A DNA stretch of 64,000 bases. It comes from CAXNKH01 sp049296795 (GTDB lineage Bacteria; Pseudomonadota; Gammaproteobacteria; Burkholderiales; Burkholderiaceae_C). Each line of letters begins with the position of its first letter. Position 1 is the stretch's first letter. Positions 25,901 through 34,618 of the stretch are shown here, piece after piece. The notes beneath the pieces were generated by a model that did no database searches, was not told where the DNA came from, and saw only the letters and a list, made by a program, of their open reading frames with translations. Both the position numbers and the translations under genes were made by a program. The stretch spans positions 186,001 to 250,000 of the forward strand of contig JBAQTC010000054.1 of the NCBI GenBank assembly GCA_049296795.1. The letters are read 5' to 3'.

Positions 25901-26930
25901 GCTGACGCGCCATGCGAATAGCCGCAATTAGGCTGCTTGGGTCGGCTTGGCCGGTACCTGCAATATCAAAAGCCGTGCCGTGATCGGGGCTCGTGCGAAC
26001 CAGCGGTAAACCCAGGGTGACGTTGACCCCCCGCTCAATTCCCAAGTACTTCAAGGGTATCAAGCCTTGGTCGTGGTACATGGCCACCACCACATCGAAT
26101 TCTCCTGGCTTGCCTGGCGCCACCCGGGCTCGCATAAACACCGTATCAGGCGCCCACGGCCCACTCACCTGCATTCCCTCGCTGCGGGCCTGAGCAATAG
26201 CTGGCGCGATGATCTCGATTTCCTCGCGACCGAAGCGCCCACCCTCACCCGCATGCGGATTTAATCCCGCCACGCCAATCCGCGGAGCACGACCCAAGAC
26301 CGGGCTCAAAGATTGGTGTGTGATGCGCAAAGTCTGCAACACATTATCGAAATTAACAGCTTCAATAGCTTCACGCAAAGACAGGTGGATGCTAACCAGC
26401 ACGGTGCGCAACTCATCGCTGGCCAACATCATGCGCACGGGTAACTGCTCGGGCATTTTCCCAAGATAAGCCGCCGCTTCAGCCTGCAGCATTTCTGTGT
26501 GCCCCGGGTACTGGGCGTGGGGCGCACCAGCCAGTGCCAGGGCCTCCTTGTGTAAAGGTGCCGTCACCAGAGCGGCAATCTCCCCCCGTAAAGCAGCTTG
26601 CGCCGCCCAAACCACACAACGGGCCGCGTGCTGCCCTGCGCTGGCACTGATTTGACCCAGGGGCACCGGCTCGGCCAAATCGGCAACGGCCATCAACCCG
26701 ATACAACGCGGCGCCAACTCCAGCGCTTCGGCCGGCGAATCAATTACTGCCACTGGCCAAGCAAGCTGACCCGGGCTGCTGATGAGCTGACAAGCCCGAC
26801 GCAACGTCCCCAAGTCGCCCACGACAAAACAGCCTTGCGTCAGTTCAGGCGCTTCACGAAACGCTTTGGCAATGATTTCAGGCCCGATCCCGGCCGGGTC
26901 GCCCAAGGTGATCGCAATGCTTTTGTTCAT
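25890..26930 (-). CDS. pdxA: 4-hydroxythreonine-4-phosphate dehydrogenase
   Basis: Pyridoxal 5'-phosphate (DXP-dependent) pathway enzyme that oxidises 4-phosphohydroxy-L-threonine with NAD. 346 residues, starting MNKSIAITLGDPAGIGPE, with metal-binding histidines in TAPLHKEAL, GLNPHAGEGG and AMYHDQGLIPLKYLG, and the PLVRTSPDHGTAFDIAG ending. It follows the Nif3-family gene after three bases and overlaps mscL at its 3' end. Confidence 0.96.
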   Translation of the reverse strand: MNKSIAITLGDPAGIGPEIIAKAFREAPELTQGCFVVGDLGTLRRACQLISSPGQLAWPVAVIDSPAEALELAPRCIGLMAVADLAEPVPLGQISASAGQHAARCVVWAAQAALRGEIAALVTAPLHKEALALAGAPHAQYPGHTEMLQAEAAAYLGKMPEQLPVRMMLASDELRTVLVSIHLSLREAIEAVNFDNVLQTLRITHQSLSPVLGRAPRIGVAGLNPHAGEGGRFGREEIEIIAPAIAQARSEGMQVSGPWAPDTVFMRARVAPGKPGEFDVVVAMYHDQGLIPLKYLGIERGVNVTLGLPLVRTSPDHGTAFDIAGTGQADPSSLIAAIRMARQLIS

Positions 26931-26933
26931 GCC

Positions 26934-27692
26934 TCAGGCCGGGTTGCTGATGTCGATGAACTCATGCTCCAAGCCCAGTTGCTTGGCCACATGGGCTGCC
27001 ACGGCAGGGGCACCGAAACGCTCGGTGGCATGGTGGCCGCAAGCCAGAAAAGCCACCCCGGATTCGCGGGCGTAGTGGGTCTGCGGCTCAGAAATTTCAC
27101 CCGTGATGAAGGCATCGGCACCGGCTGCAATGGCTGCCTCGAAGTAGCCCTGGGCCCCACCGCTGCACCAAGCCAGCTTATGGATCGGTCTGGAATCGCC
27201 AGGAACCAGCAGCACGGATCGACCCAGAACCGCCTTCAAATGATCGGCAAGCTGCTCGGCTTGACCGTAAGACTGAGCATCAGCACGAAGCCCCAAAAAA
27301 CCCAAATCCTGTTCGCCAAAGCGGGACTGCACGGTCCACCCCAGGCGCAAACCCAGTTGGGCATTGTTGCCCAGTTCCGGATGCGCATCCAGTGGCAAAT
27401 GGTAGGCCAACAGGTTGATGTCATGCCCCAACAGCAGCGCCAGGCGTTGCTTCATCCAGCCGGTGACACGCCCATCCTGGCCCCTCCAAAACAGGCCATG
27501 GTGGACAAAAATAGCATCGGCCTGAGCGTTGATGGCGGCCTCGATTAGCGCTCGGCTAGCCGTCACACCCGAGACTATTTTCCCTACCCTAGCGCGTCCT
27601 TCAACCTGCAAGCCGTTGGGCCCGTAATCGCGAAAGCGATCGGGCTGCAACAAAGCATCCAAAGTTTGCACGAGAACGGAACGGTCCTGCAT
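26934..27692 (-). CDS. Nif3-like dinuclear metal centre protein (YbgI family)
   Basis: 252 residues. Metal ligands expected for the family are visible in FVHHGLFW near 58-65 and in CGHHATERFG near the C-terminus; GPNGLQVEG at the start and SGVTASRALIEAA are also family marks. Relatives form a hexameric toroid with a two-metal site, and GTP cyclohydrolase I type 2 names in databases are not well supported. Its stop is 3 bases before pdxA, so the pair is one operon. It is divergent from the DegS-like protease. Confidence 0.9.
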   Translation of the reverse strand: MQDRSVLVQTLDALLQPDRFRDYGPNGLQVEGRARVGKIVSGVTASRALIEAAINAQADAIFVHHGLFWRGQDGRVTGWMKQRLALLLGHDINLLAYHLPLDAHPELGNNAQLGLRLGWTVQSRFGEQDLGFLGLRADAQSYGQAEQLADHLKAVLGRSVLLVPGDSRPIHKLAWCSGGAQGYFEAAIAAGADAFITGEISEPQTHYARESGVAFLACGHHATERFGAPAVAAHVAKQLGLEHEFIDISNPA

Positions 27693-27823
27693 GGGCTGAA
27701 CTCAATCAAGGGGTAGCTAACGAGTTGACAGCGCTGCTGCCGAAATTTCAATTGAATGGATTGTGGCCGATAAATTGGGCTAAGATTTTCACCAGCTCCG
27801 ACTCATCTCTTGCGCCACACCTT

Positions 27824-28966
27824 ATGAAACGCTATTGGCTTCTTTTTTCTCAAATCTGCACTGTCATGCTGGCGGTCTTTTTTGTTGTGGCCACACTCAA
27901 ACCCGAGTGGCTGAACCGAGGCTCCAATCGAGCCGGAACAGTTCAATTGCTAGAGGCGCCAAGCACCGATCCAGCCACCATTCCAGCTGGAAGCTTTCGA
28001 CTGGCGGCGCAAAAATCGGCGGCGGCGGTGGTCAGCGTGATTACCACGACCTCGCCCAAAAAGCACCCCAACAGCGATGAAGCGTGGTTCAAATTTTTCT
28101 TTGGCGAACCCGATCAAGATGCCCGCTCCGGCCTAGGCAGCGGCGTGATTGTCAGTCCTCAAGGCTATATCCTGACCAACAACCATGTGGTGGAGGCTGC
28201 CGACCAGATTGAAGTGGTTCTCAACGACGGCCGCCGCATCAGCGCCAAACTGATTGGAACCGACCCCGAAACTGATCTGGCTATTCTGAAGATCGAGCTC
28301 GACAAGCTGCCGGTTATCGAACTGGGAGACTCAGACTTGTTGCGGGTCGGTGACCAGGTCCTGGCCATTGGCAACCCGTTTAATGTCGGGCAAACAGTGA
28401 CCAGCGGTATTGTCAGTGCCCTGGGTCGAAGTCAATTGGGCATCAACACCTTCGAGAACTTTATCCAGACCGATGCCGCTATCAACCCGGGCAATTCGGG
28501 TGGGGCACTGGTCGATAGCAACGGCCACCTGCAAGGCATCAACACGGCCATTTACTCGCGCTCGGGTGGCAGCATGGGCATTGGTTTTGCAATTCCCGTG
28601 GCAACGGCCAGGATGGTGCTGGAAAGTATTGTCAAAGAAGGTCGAGTGACTCGGGGCTGGATTGGCGTTGAACCCAAACCTTTGTCCGCCGAGCTGGCCC
28701 AAATCTTTGGTACCAAGGCGCAACAGGGTGTTCTTATCACGGGAGTGTTGCAAAACGGTCCCGCTGCTCGCGCCGGCATCCAGCCCGGCGACGTGATCAC
28801 CAGCGTAGAGGGGAAGCCAGTAGCCACGGTGGCGGAGCTTTTGGCATCGGTGGCCAAGCTTCAGCCCGGAAACCCGGCCCCATTCGGCGTGATTCGGATG
28901 AAAGACCACTTGCAATTGCAAGTCACGCCTGGTCTACGCCCTTCCCCAGCCAAACCGACACGCTGA
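27824..28966 (+). CDS. DegS/HtrA-type serine protease with one PDZ domain
   Basis: 380-residue S1C peptidase. An N-terminal membrane anchor (WLLFSQICTVMLAVFFVVA, about 4-23) and no cleavage site suggest inner-membrane tethering with the catalytic domain in the periplasm. The triad is His in ILTNNHVVEAA, Asp in TDLAILKIE and Ser in NPGNSGGALV; one C-terminal PDZ domain follows. The layout fits DegS or AlgW, which start sigma-E signalling, more than DegP with two PDZ domains. No rseA/rpoE genes are in the window. The ATG at 27824 is preferred to a distant upstream start. Convergent with tatC. Confidence 0.9.
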   Translation: MKRYWLLFSQICTVMLAVFFVVATLKPEWLNRGSNRAGTVQLLEAPSTDPATIPAGSFRLAAQKSAAAVVSVITTTSPKKHPNSDEAWFKFFFGEPDQDARSGLGSGVIVSPQGYILTNNHVVEAADQIEVVLNDGRRISAKLIGTDPETDLAILKIELDKLPVIELGDSDLLRVGDQVLAIGNPFNVGQTVTSGIVSALGRSQLGINTFENFIQTDAAINPGNSGGALVDSNGHLQGINTAIYSRSGGSMGIGFAIPVATARMVLESIVKEGRVTRGWIGVEPKPLSAELAQIFGTKAQQGVLITGVLQNGPAARAGIQPGDVITSVEGKPVATVAELLASVAKLQPGNPAPFGVIRMKDHLQLQVTPGLRPSPAKPTR

Positions 28967-28974
28967 ACGCCTGC

Positions 28975-29766
28975 TCAAGGCTGGGCGGATTCGGCGCCTT
29001 CTGCAGGAGCTTGCGTGTGTTTGATGAACAGCTTGGAAGCCCAAATTCCCAATTCATACAGCAGGCACATCGGGATCGCCAGCGCCAATTGCGACACCAC
29101 ATCGGGCGGGGTGATCACCGCCGCAATGATGAATGCCAGCACTATGAAATAGCCTCGGAAGTCCTTGAGCTTTTGAATACTCACCAGACCCATCCGGGCC
29201 AGAACAATCACCACGATCGGCACCTCAAAAGCCATTCCAAAAGCCAGAAACATGGTTAAGACAAAACTCAGGTAGGCCTCAATATCGGGGGCCGCGGTGA
29301 TGCTCTTGGGTGCGAAACTTTGGATAAAACTGAACACTTGCCCGAACACGAAAAAATAACAAAAAGCGACCCCGACAAAAAACAACAAGGTACTCGACAC
29401 CACCAACGGCAGCACCAAGCGCTTCTCGTGGACATAGAGACCAGGGGCCACAAAGGCCCAGAGCTGCCACAAAATCACAGGCAAGGCAATCAGGAATGCC
29501 GCCATCATCAGAATTTTCAAAGGCACCATAAACGGAGAAATGACCGAAGTCGCAATCAGGGTCGCGCCCTTGGGTAAATGCGCCACCAAGGGCGATGCCA
29601 GGATGTCGTACAGGGCGCCCGGGCCCGGGAACAAGGCCAGTACGGCGGCGGCAATACCCATCGCGGCCATGGCCTTAATCAAACGGTCTCGCAACTCCAT
29701 CAGGTGCTGCACAAAAGGCTGTTCGGTACCGGCGAGTTCGTCGGTTTGGGGGGTATCGTCAGCCAT
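28975..29766 (-). CDS. tatC: Sec-independent translocase subunit TatC
   Basis: Receptor for twin-arginine signal peptides. 263 residues, six membrane spans, with the conserved cytoplasmic N-terminal FVQHLMELRDRLIK and the SFVLTMFLAFGMAFEVPIV region. It ends with a polar tail. It follows tatB by 33 bases in tatABC, downstream of the his operon, an arrangement well known in betaproteobacteria. Confidence 0.97.
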   Translation of the reverse strand: MADDTPQTDELAGTEQPFVQHLMELRDRLIKAMAAMGIAAAVLALFPGPGALYDILASPLVAHLPKGATLIATSVISPFMVPLKILMMAAFLIALPVILWQLWAFVAPGLYVHEKRLVLPLVVSSTLLFFVGVAFCYFFVFGQVFSFIQSFAPKSITAAPDIEAYLSFVLTMFLAFGMAFEVPIVVIVLARMGLVSIQKLKDFRGYFIVLAFIIAAVITPPDVVSQLALAIPMCLLYELGIWASKLFIKHTQAPAEGAESAQP

Positions 29767-29799
29767 TCGTTGTCCGGTGAAAAAGCAAGCGGGAAATTC

Positions 29800-30264
29800 T
29801 TAGCTCAGCCGTTGCGGCCTGAATCGGGCCACTCGGGCTGCGCCTGAGAGGGCCTTGGTTCTTGCACCCGTTCGCGCTTTGTACCAGTTGGGGGTTGCAC
29901 CTTGTTTCAAGCGCCAGTTCTTTTGGGGCCGACGGTACTCGGGATAAACCGTCGCTAATTCATGGCCCAGACTGCTCGAAGCGGTACTGGTGGCATCCTC
30001 CCAGGACTTCTCGAAGTCACTGGCGCTGGTCTGGATTGAGCTTTCAACTTCATGCGCGGCGCCTTCGACGCTCTCTTTCATTTTTTTAAGCTCATCGAGA
30101 TCCATCGATCGATTCACTTCGGCCTTCATGTCCGAGACATAGCGTTGCGCCTTGCCCAACATGGCGCCTAGCGTGCGCGCCACGCGCGGTAGTTTCTCGG
30201 GCCCGATGACGATCAACGCCACCGCGCCGATCAAAGCCATTTTGGAAATTCCTAGATCGATCAC
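29800..30264 (-). CDS. tatB: Sec-independent translocase subunit TatB
   Basis: 154 residues. The N-terminal membrane hairpin IDLGISKMALIGAVALIVIGPEKLP carries the family GPEKLP turn, followed by an amphipathic helix (RVARTLGAMLGKAQRYVSDM) and a long charged, poorly conserved C-terminus ending in a basic stretch. Sits 17 bases after tatA. Confidence 0.95.
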   Translation of the reverse strand: MIDLGISKMALIGAVALIVIGPEKLPRVARTLGAMLGKAQRYVSDMKAEVNRSMDLDELKKMKESVEGAAHEVESSIQTSASDFEKSWEDATSTASSSLGHELATVYPEYRRPQKNWRLKQGATPNWYKARTGARTKALSGAARVARFRPQRLS

Positions 30265-30281
30265 GCCAGCCTAAGAAAAAA

Positions 30282-30533
30282 TCAAGACTTGGTCTTCGCT
30301 TCGACGTCGATCGTTGTTTTCTCAACGGGGCCGGGCGCTGCGCTGCTTACCTTGGCCGTCTCGACTGCCGGTTTGTCTTCGGCTGCGGGTGTAGCGCCAT
30401 CTTTCATGCCGTCCTTAAAACCTTTGACTGCGCCACCGAGGTCACCCCCGATGTTTTTCAACTTCTTGGTGCCAAATACCATCACCACAATCAGCAGAAC
30501 AATTAACCAATGCCAAATAGAAAACGAACCCAT
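30282..30533 (-). CDS. tatA: Sec-independent translocase subunit TatA
   Basis: 83-residue pore-forming component. Starts MGSFSIWHWLIVLLIVVMVFG, with the FGTKKLKNIGGDLGGAVKGF amphipathic helix and a polar, Lys/Ala-rich tail. First tat gene, 65 bases after the HIT-family gene. Confidence 0.96.
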   Translation of the reverse strand: MGSFSIWHWLIVLLIVVMVFGTKKLKNIGGDLGGAVKGFKDGMKDGATPAAEDKPAVETAKVSSAAPGPVEKTTIDVEAKTKS

Positions 30534-30598
30534 AAAGTCTCCTCAGAATTAAACCGATTTTAAACGTCGAAACCAGTACACCCATGCACAACGCGAAA

Positions 30599-30964
30599 TC
30601 ACCCTTTTAACCAGGGGCGGGGGCCACCGATAACATGGAAATGAAGGTGGTGTACTTCTTGCCCCCCTTCGTCGCCCGTATTGCAAAGAATGCGAAACCC
30701 ACCCTCAGGATAAGGGTTGCAGCCCTGCTGCATCGCCAATTTTGGCGCCAACGTCATCATTCGCCCCAGCAGACCTGCCTGCTCAGGCTCGACCTGGGAC
30801 ATGGACGGGATGTGCGCTTTAGGAATCATCAAAAAATGCACGGGCGCCCAGGGATGGATGTCGTGAAAAGCAAAGATCTCATCGTCCTGGTAGACCAATG
30901 TAGAGGGGATTTGACCGGCGACAATTTTGCAAAAAATGCATGACGGGTCGCTGTTCTGTCTCAT
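30599..30964 (-). CDS. HIT-family (HinT-like) nucleotide hydrolase
   Basis: 121-residue purine nucleoside phosphoramidase-type protein. The histidine triad is VHHLHFHVIGG near the C-terminus; CIFCKIVAGQIPS at the N-terminus matches the family. The physiological substrate is unknown from sequence. It overlaps hisE by 4 bases and is followed by tatA, as in many Burkholderiales. Confidence 0.94.
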   Translation of the reverse strand: MRQNSDPSCIFCKIVAGQIPSTLVYQDDEIFAFHDIHPWAPVHFLMIPKAHIPSMSQVEPEQAGLLGRMMTLAPKLAMQQGCNPYPEGGFRILCNTGDEGGQEVHHLHFHVIGGPRPWLKG

Positions 30965-31353
30965 TGGCCGCCGCCTTCGCGCAGCAATGCTTTGCGCAAG
31001 GCTTTTTCTTCGATGCCGCTGGTGCCCGCACGGCGCTGCAATTCAGCCACCACATCAGCCGGCTTGTAGCCGTAGTGAGCCAGCGCAATCATGCAATGAA
31101 ACCAGAGGTCAGCCACCTCATTGACCAGCTTGCTTTTGTCAGCGCCGTGATCAGCATCCTTGGCCGCCATCACCACCTCAGTGGCCTCTTCCCCAATTTT
31201 TTTCAGGAAAGCATCGGGGCCTTGGTGTAACAGTCTTGCCACGTAGCTGGCAGTAGGATCGCCACCGTGGGCCGGCAAACGGCTTTCGATCACCTGGGCC
31301 AGTTGGGCCAGGCCATCGGTTGCTGACAGCTCGAGAGGGGCTTTAAACGACAT
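30961..31353 (-). CDS. hisE: Phosphoribosyl-ATP pyrophosphohydrolase
   Basis: Second histidine step: hydrolyses phosphoribosyl-ATP to phosphoribosyl-AMP. 130 residues of the MazG-like fold, with KKIGEEATEVVMAAKD and ELVNEVADLWFHCMIAL carrying the metal-binding Glu/Asp residues. Here hisE and hisI are separate genes rather than a fusion, lying 5 bases apart. Confidence 0.95.
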   Translation of the reverse strand: MSFKAPLELSATDGLAQLAQVIESRLPAHGGDPTASYVARLLHQGPDAFLKKIGEEATEVVMAAKDADHGADKSKLVNEVADLWFHCMIALAHYGYKPADVVAELQRRAGTSGIEEKALRKALLREGGGQ

Positions 31354-31358
31354 GGGGT

Positions 31359-31748
31359 TTACTTGTAAATATGGTCCGGGTTCTTCAATACCGGGTCAGT
31401 GACTTGCCACTGACCGTTTTCATACCGATTAAAAAAACAACTGTGCCGTCCAGTGTGGCAGGCGATTCCCGGACTGTGCCCGAGTTGGCTGACTTTGAGC
31501 AGCAACACATCATTGTCGCAATCCAAGCGAATTTCATGGACCGTCTGCACATGGCCCGATTCCTCGCCCTTGAACCACAGCTTGCCGCGCGACCGACTGA
31601 AATAGACAGCCCGACCGAGCTCGGCCGTTTTTTGCAGTGCTTCGCGGTTCATCCAGGCGAACATCAACACATCGTTGCTACCGACCTCTTGCGCGATCAC
31701 TGGGATCAATCCTTGCGCATCCCATTTCAGGTTATCAAGCCAATTCAT
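31359..31748 (-). CDS. hisI: Phosphoribosyl-AMP cyclohydrolase
   Basis: Third histidine step: opens the adenine ring of PR-AMP. 129 residues with the family DVLMFAWMNREAL start region, the metal-binding LDCDNDVLLLKV and the zinc-ligand CHTGRHSCFF. Monofunctional. Lies between hisF (47 bases upstream) and hisE. Confidence 0.95.
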   Translation of the reverse strand: MNWLDNLKWDAQGLIPVIAQEVGSNDVLMFAWMNREALQKTAELGRAVYFSRSRGKLWFKGEESGHVQTVHEIRLDCDNDVLLLKVSQLGHSPGIACHTGRHSCFFNRYENGQWQVTDPVLKNPDHIYK

Positions 31749-31795
31749 TCGCTTATTGTCGGTGATTGCGCGTAGGGCTCGAATGCTCGGAATCC

Positions 31796-32593
31796 CTAGA
31801 GTCGAACCGCAACGCCTTGGCTTGCCATATAGCGCTTGGCTTGCGCAACGGTGAACTCCCCGTAATGAAAAATACTGGCAGCCAAAACTGCATCGGCCCG
31901 ACCTTGCTGAATCCCGGCCACCAGATGATCCAGGTTACCGACACCGCCCGAAGCGATCACCGGTACGCTCACCGCATCGCTGACGGCACGCGTCAACGCC
32001 AGGTCAAAACCAGATTTGGTGCCGTCACGGTCCATGCTGGTCAAGAGGATTTCCCCAGCGCCACGTTGGGTCATTTCAATCGCCCAGGCCACAGCATCCA
32101 ATCCGGTATTTTTGCGTCCGCCGTGGCTGTAGACGTCCCAACCGGGGCCGATCGGGCTGCCATCAACCAGGCGTTGGGCCTGCTCACTGGAGCGCTGCTT
32201 GGCATCAATCGCCACCACGATGCACTGGGCGCCATATTTGGACGACACCTCATTGATAAGCTGTGGGTTGGCCAGAGCCGCTGAGTTAAAGCTGGTTTTG
32301 TCCGCACCGGCATTGAGCAAGCTGCGCACATCGGCGACTGTTCTCACCCCACCGCCGACTGTCAACGGAATAAAAACCTGGGACGCCACCGCTTCAATAA
32401 TGGGAAGAATCAGTCCTCGACCATCGCTGGTGGCGGTGATGTCGAGAAACGTGAGTTCATCGGCACCCTGTTCGTTGTAGCGGGCGGCGATTTCTACCGG
32501 GTCTCCGGCATCGCGCAGCTCAACAAAATTAACCCCTTTGACAACTCGCCCGCCCGTCACGTCCAGACAGGGAATGATTCGTTTAGCCAGCAT
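31796..32593 (-). CDS. hisF: Imidazole glycerol phosphate synthase cyclase subunit HisF
   Basis: TIM-barrel synthase partner of HisH. 265 residues from the ATG at 32593. The catalytic aspartates are in MLAKRIIPCLDVTGG (D11) and VVVAIDAKQR (about D130); phosphate-binding VGGGVRTV and ASGGVGN are present. It overlaps hisA by 11 bases, implying translational coupling. A longer upstream frame inside hisA is not used. Confidence 0.96.
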   Translation of the reverse strand: MLAKRIIPCLDVTGGRVVKGVNFVELRDAGDPVEIAARYNEQGADELTFLDITATSDGRGLILPIIEAVASQVFIPLTVGGGVRTVADVRSLLNAGADKTSFNSAALANPQLINEVSSKYGAQCIVVAIDAKQRSSEQAQRLVDGSPIGPGWDVYSHGGRKNTGLDAVAWAIEMTQRGAGEILLTSMDRDGTKSGFDLALTRAVSDAVSVPVIASGGVGNLDHLVAGIQQGRADAVLAASIFHYGEFTVAQAKRYMASQGVAVRL

Positions 32594-33326
32594 TGAGTTC
32601 GTCGGCACGTAACTGCGCCGCCGCAAAATCAAGATCTCCGGTATAGATGGCACGGCCACAAATCACGCCTTGAATGCCCTCGTCCTCCACCGCGCAAAGA
32701 CTTTCGATATCAGCCATATTGCTCAGCCCCCCCGAAGCAATCACGGGAATGGTCAAAGCCTGGGCCAACCTGACGGTGGCTTCGATGTTCAGACCGCTGA
32801 GCATGCCATCGCGGCCAATGTCGGTATAGATGACAGACTCGACACCGTAATCTTCAAATTTCTTAGCCAAGTCCACCACATCGTGGCGCGTGAGTTTGCT
32901 CCAGCCGTCGGTAGCGACTTTTCCATCCTTGGCATCCAAGCCCACAATAATATGGCCCCCAAAAGCCGTGCAAGCGTCCTGCAAGAACCCAGGATTCTTG
33001 ACCGCCGCTGTTCCGATGATGACGTAGCGAAGTCCGGCATCCAGATAGCGCTCAATGGTGTCAAGGTCCCGAATACCGCCGCCGAGTTGAACCTCGATTT
33101 CGCTGCCGACTTCTTTCAAGATTTTTCGAATGGCCAACTCGTTTTTGGGTTGGCCCGCAAAAGCCCCATTTAAGTCCACCAGGTGCAGCCGTCGTGCGCC
33201 CTGATTCACCCAATTGCGCGCCATGACGGCCGGGTCTTCACTGAAGGTGGTCACTTGGTCCATGTCGCCTTGCTTGAGGCGAACGCAGTGACCGTCTTTG
33301 AGATCAATGGCGGGGATTAACAGCAT
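32583..33326 (-). CDS. hisA: 1-(5-phosphoribosyl)-5-amino imidazole-4-carboxamide isomerase HisA
   Basis: Amadori isomerase of histidine synthesis, the structural relative of HisF. 247 residues starting MLLIPAIDLKDGHCVRLKQG, with D8 and the IIVGLDAKDG aspartate as acid/base pair, GGGIRDLDTIERYL and ASGGLSNMAD. Preceded by hisH (48 bases). Confidence 0.97.
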   Translation of the reverse strand: MLLIPAIDLKDGHCVRLKQGDMDQVTTFSEDPAVMARNWVNQGARRLHLVDLNGAFAGQPKNELAIRKILKEVGSEIEVQLGGGIRDLDTIERYLDAGLRYVIIGTAAVKNPGFLQDACTAFGGHIIVGLDAKDGKVATDGWSKLTRHDVVDLAKKFEDYGVESVIYTDIGRDGMLSGLNIEATVRLAQALTIPVIASGGLSNMADIESLCAVEDEGIQGVICGRAIYTGDLDFAAAQLRADELNAG

Positions 33327-33374
33327 AGTGCTTTGAAAAATAAGACGGGCGCGTATTTCGCCCGGAGTTTGAGA

Positions 33375-34022
33375 TCAGGGATTCCAATGCAGGAAGTTAC
33401 GGTACAAAGCCAAGCCATGGGCGGCGCTTTTTTCAGGATGGAATTGGGTTGCGAAAATATTATCGCGCGCAACTGCGGCCGTAAAGCGCCCACCGTAGTC
33501 GGCCTCGCCCACACTGTGGCGCACATCAGACGGTCTTGCGTAAAAACTGTGAACGAAATAAAAAAAACTCGCCTCAGGTACCCCGCTCCAGATCGGATGG
33601 GGCTGGGCTTGGAAAACTTGGTTCCAACCCATTTGCGGCACTTTGTAACGACTGCCATCGGCCTGTAGCTGACCCGCCAGGTCAAATTTAATGACCTCAC
33701 CATGAATTAAACCCAGGCCCGCTGTGTCACCTTCGGCGCTGTGGTCGAGCAACATTTGCATACCTACGCAAACACCAAAAAGGGGCTTGCTGGCAGCCGC
33801 CTCGAGCACGCTGTCAAACAAACCCGATTCCCGCAATTCCCGCATGCAGTCGGGCATAGCGCCTTGGCCTGGTAGCACCACGCGCTGAGCCGAACGAACC
33901 TCTTCGGGTCTAGAAGTGATCAGCACCTCAAAGCCACTGTCCTGTGCAGCGACTTTGACCGCTTGCGACACCGAACGGAGATTGCCCATGCCGTAATCGA
34001 CCACAGCCACAGTTTTGGCCAC
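33375..34022 (-). CDS. hisH: Imidazole glycerol phosphate synthase glutaminase subunit HisH
   Basis: Class I glutamine amidotransferase that feeds ammonia to HisF. 215 residues: VVDYGMGNLRSV at the start, the nucleophile in GVCVGMQML, and the His-Glu pair in ATQFHPEKS. Its first base is the last base of hisB's stop region (one-base overlap). Confidence 0.96.
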   Translation of the reverse strand: MAKTVAVVDYGMGNLRSVSQAVKVAAQDSGFEVLITSRPEEVRSAQRVVLPGQGAMPDCMRELRESGLFDSVLEAAASKPLFGVCVGMQMLLDHSAEGDTAGLGLIHGEVIKFDLAGQLQADGSRYKVPQMGWNQVFQAQPHPIWSGVPEASFFYFVHSFYARPSDVRHSVGEADYGGRFTAAVARDNIFATQFHPEKSAAHGLALYRNFLHWNP

Positions 34023-34618
34023 TAGAGCGAGCCTTTGGTGGAGGGAATGGTTCCCGCAGCGCGTGGATCGAGTTCCAGCGCAGCACGCAGTGCTCGGGCA
34101 AAAGCCTTGAAAACGGTTTCAGCTTGGTGATGCGAATTCTCGCCGCGCAGATTGTCAATGTGCAAGGTAACGAAAGCGTGATTCACAAAGCCTTGGAAAA
34201 ACTCATGGGCCAGATGGCTGTCAAAACCGCCAATCATTCCGCTCTTGAACGGCACGTTCATCACCAGACCAGGGCGCCCTGAAAAATCGATCACCACCCG
34301 CGATAAGGCCTCGTCCAGTGGGACGTAGGCATGACCGTAACGGCGAATTCCTTTTTTGTCACCGACCGCCTTGAGCACCGCTTGGCCCAGCGTAATGCCC
34401 ACATCCTCCACCGTGTGGTGGCCATCGATATGCAGATCCCCCAGCGCCTTGATATCGAGATCGATCAGGCCATGGCGGGCAATCTGATCGAGCATATGGT
34501 CAAAAAAACCAATACCGGTTTCAAGCTTGGAGAGACCCGATCCATCCAGATTGAGTTTGACCGTGATTTGGGTTTCGGCCGTGATTCGTGAAACTTCAGC
34601 AATGCGTGGTGTGGTCAT
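34022..34618 (-). CDS. hisB: Imidazoleglycerol-phosphate dehydratase (monofunctional)
   Basis: 198 residues from the ATG at 34618; the enzyme dehydrates IGP with two manganese ions. The HHxxE motifs are GHHTVEDVG and SHHQAETVFKAFARAL. The N-terminal histidinol-phosphatase domain found in gammaproteobacterial HisB is absent, so that activity must come from another gene. Overlaps hisC by 4 bases. Confidence 0.96.
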   Translation of the reverse strand: MTTPRIAEVSRITAETQITVKLNLDGSGLSKLETGIGFFDHMLDQIARHGLIDLDIKALGDLHIDGHHTVEDVGITLGQAVLKAVGDKKGIRRYGHAYVPLDEALSRVVIDFSGRPGLVMNVPFKSGMIGGFDSHLAHEFFQGFVNHAFVTLHIDNLRGENSHHQAETVFKAFARALRAALELDPRAAGTIPSTKGSL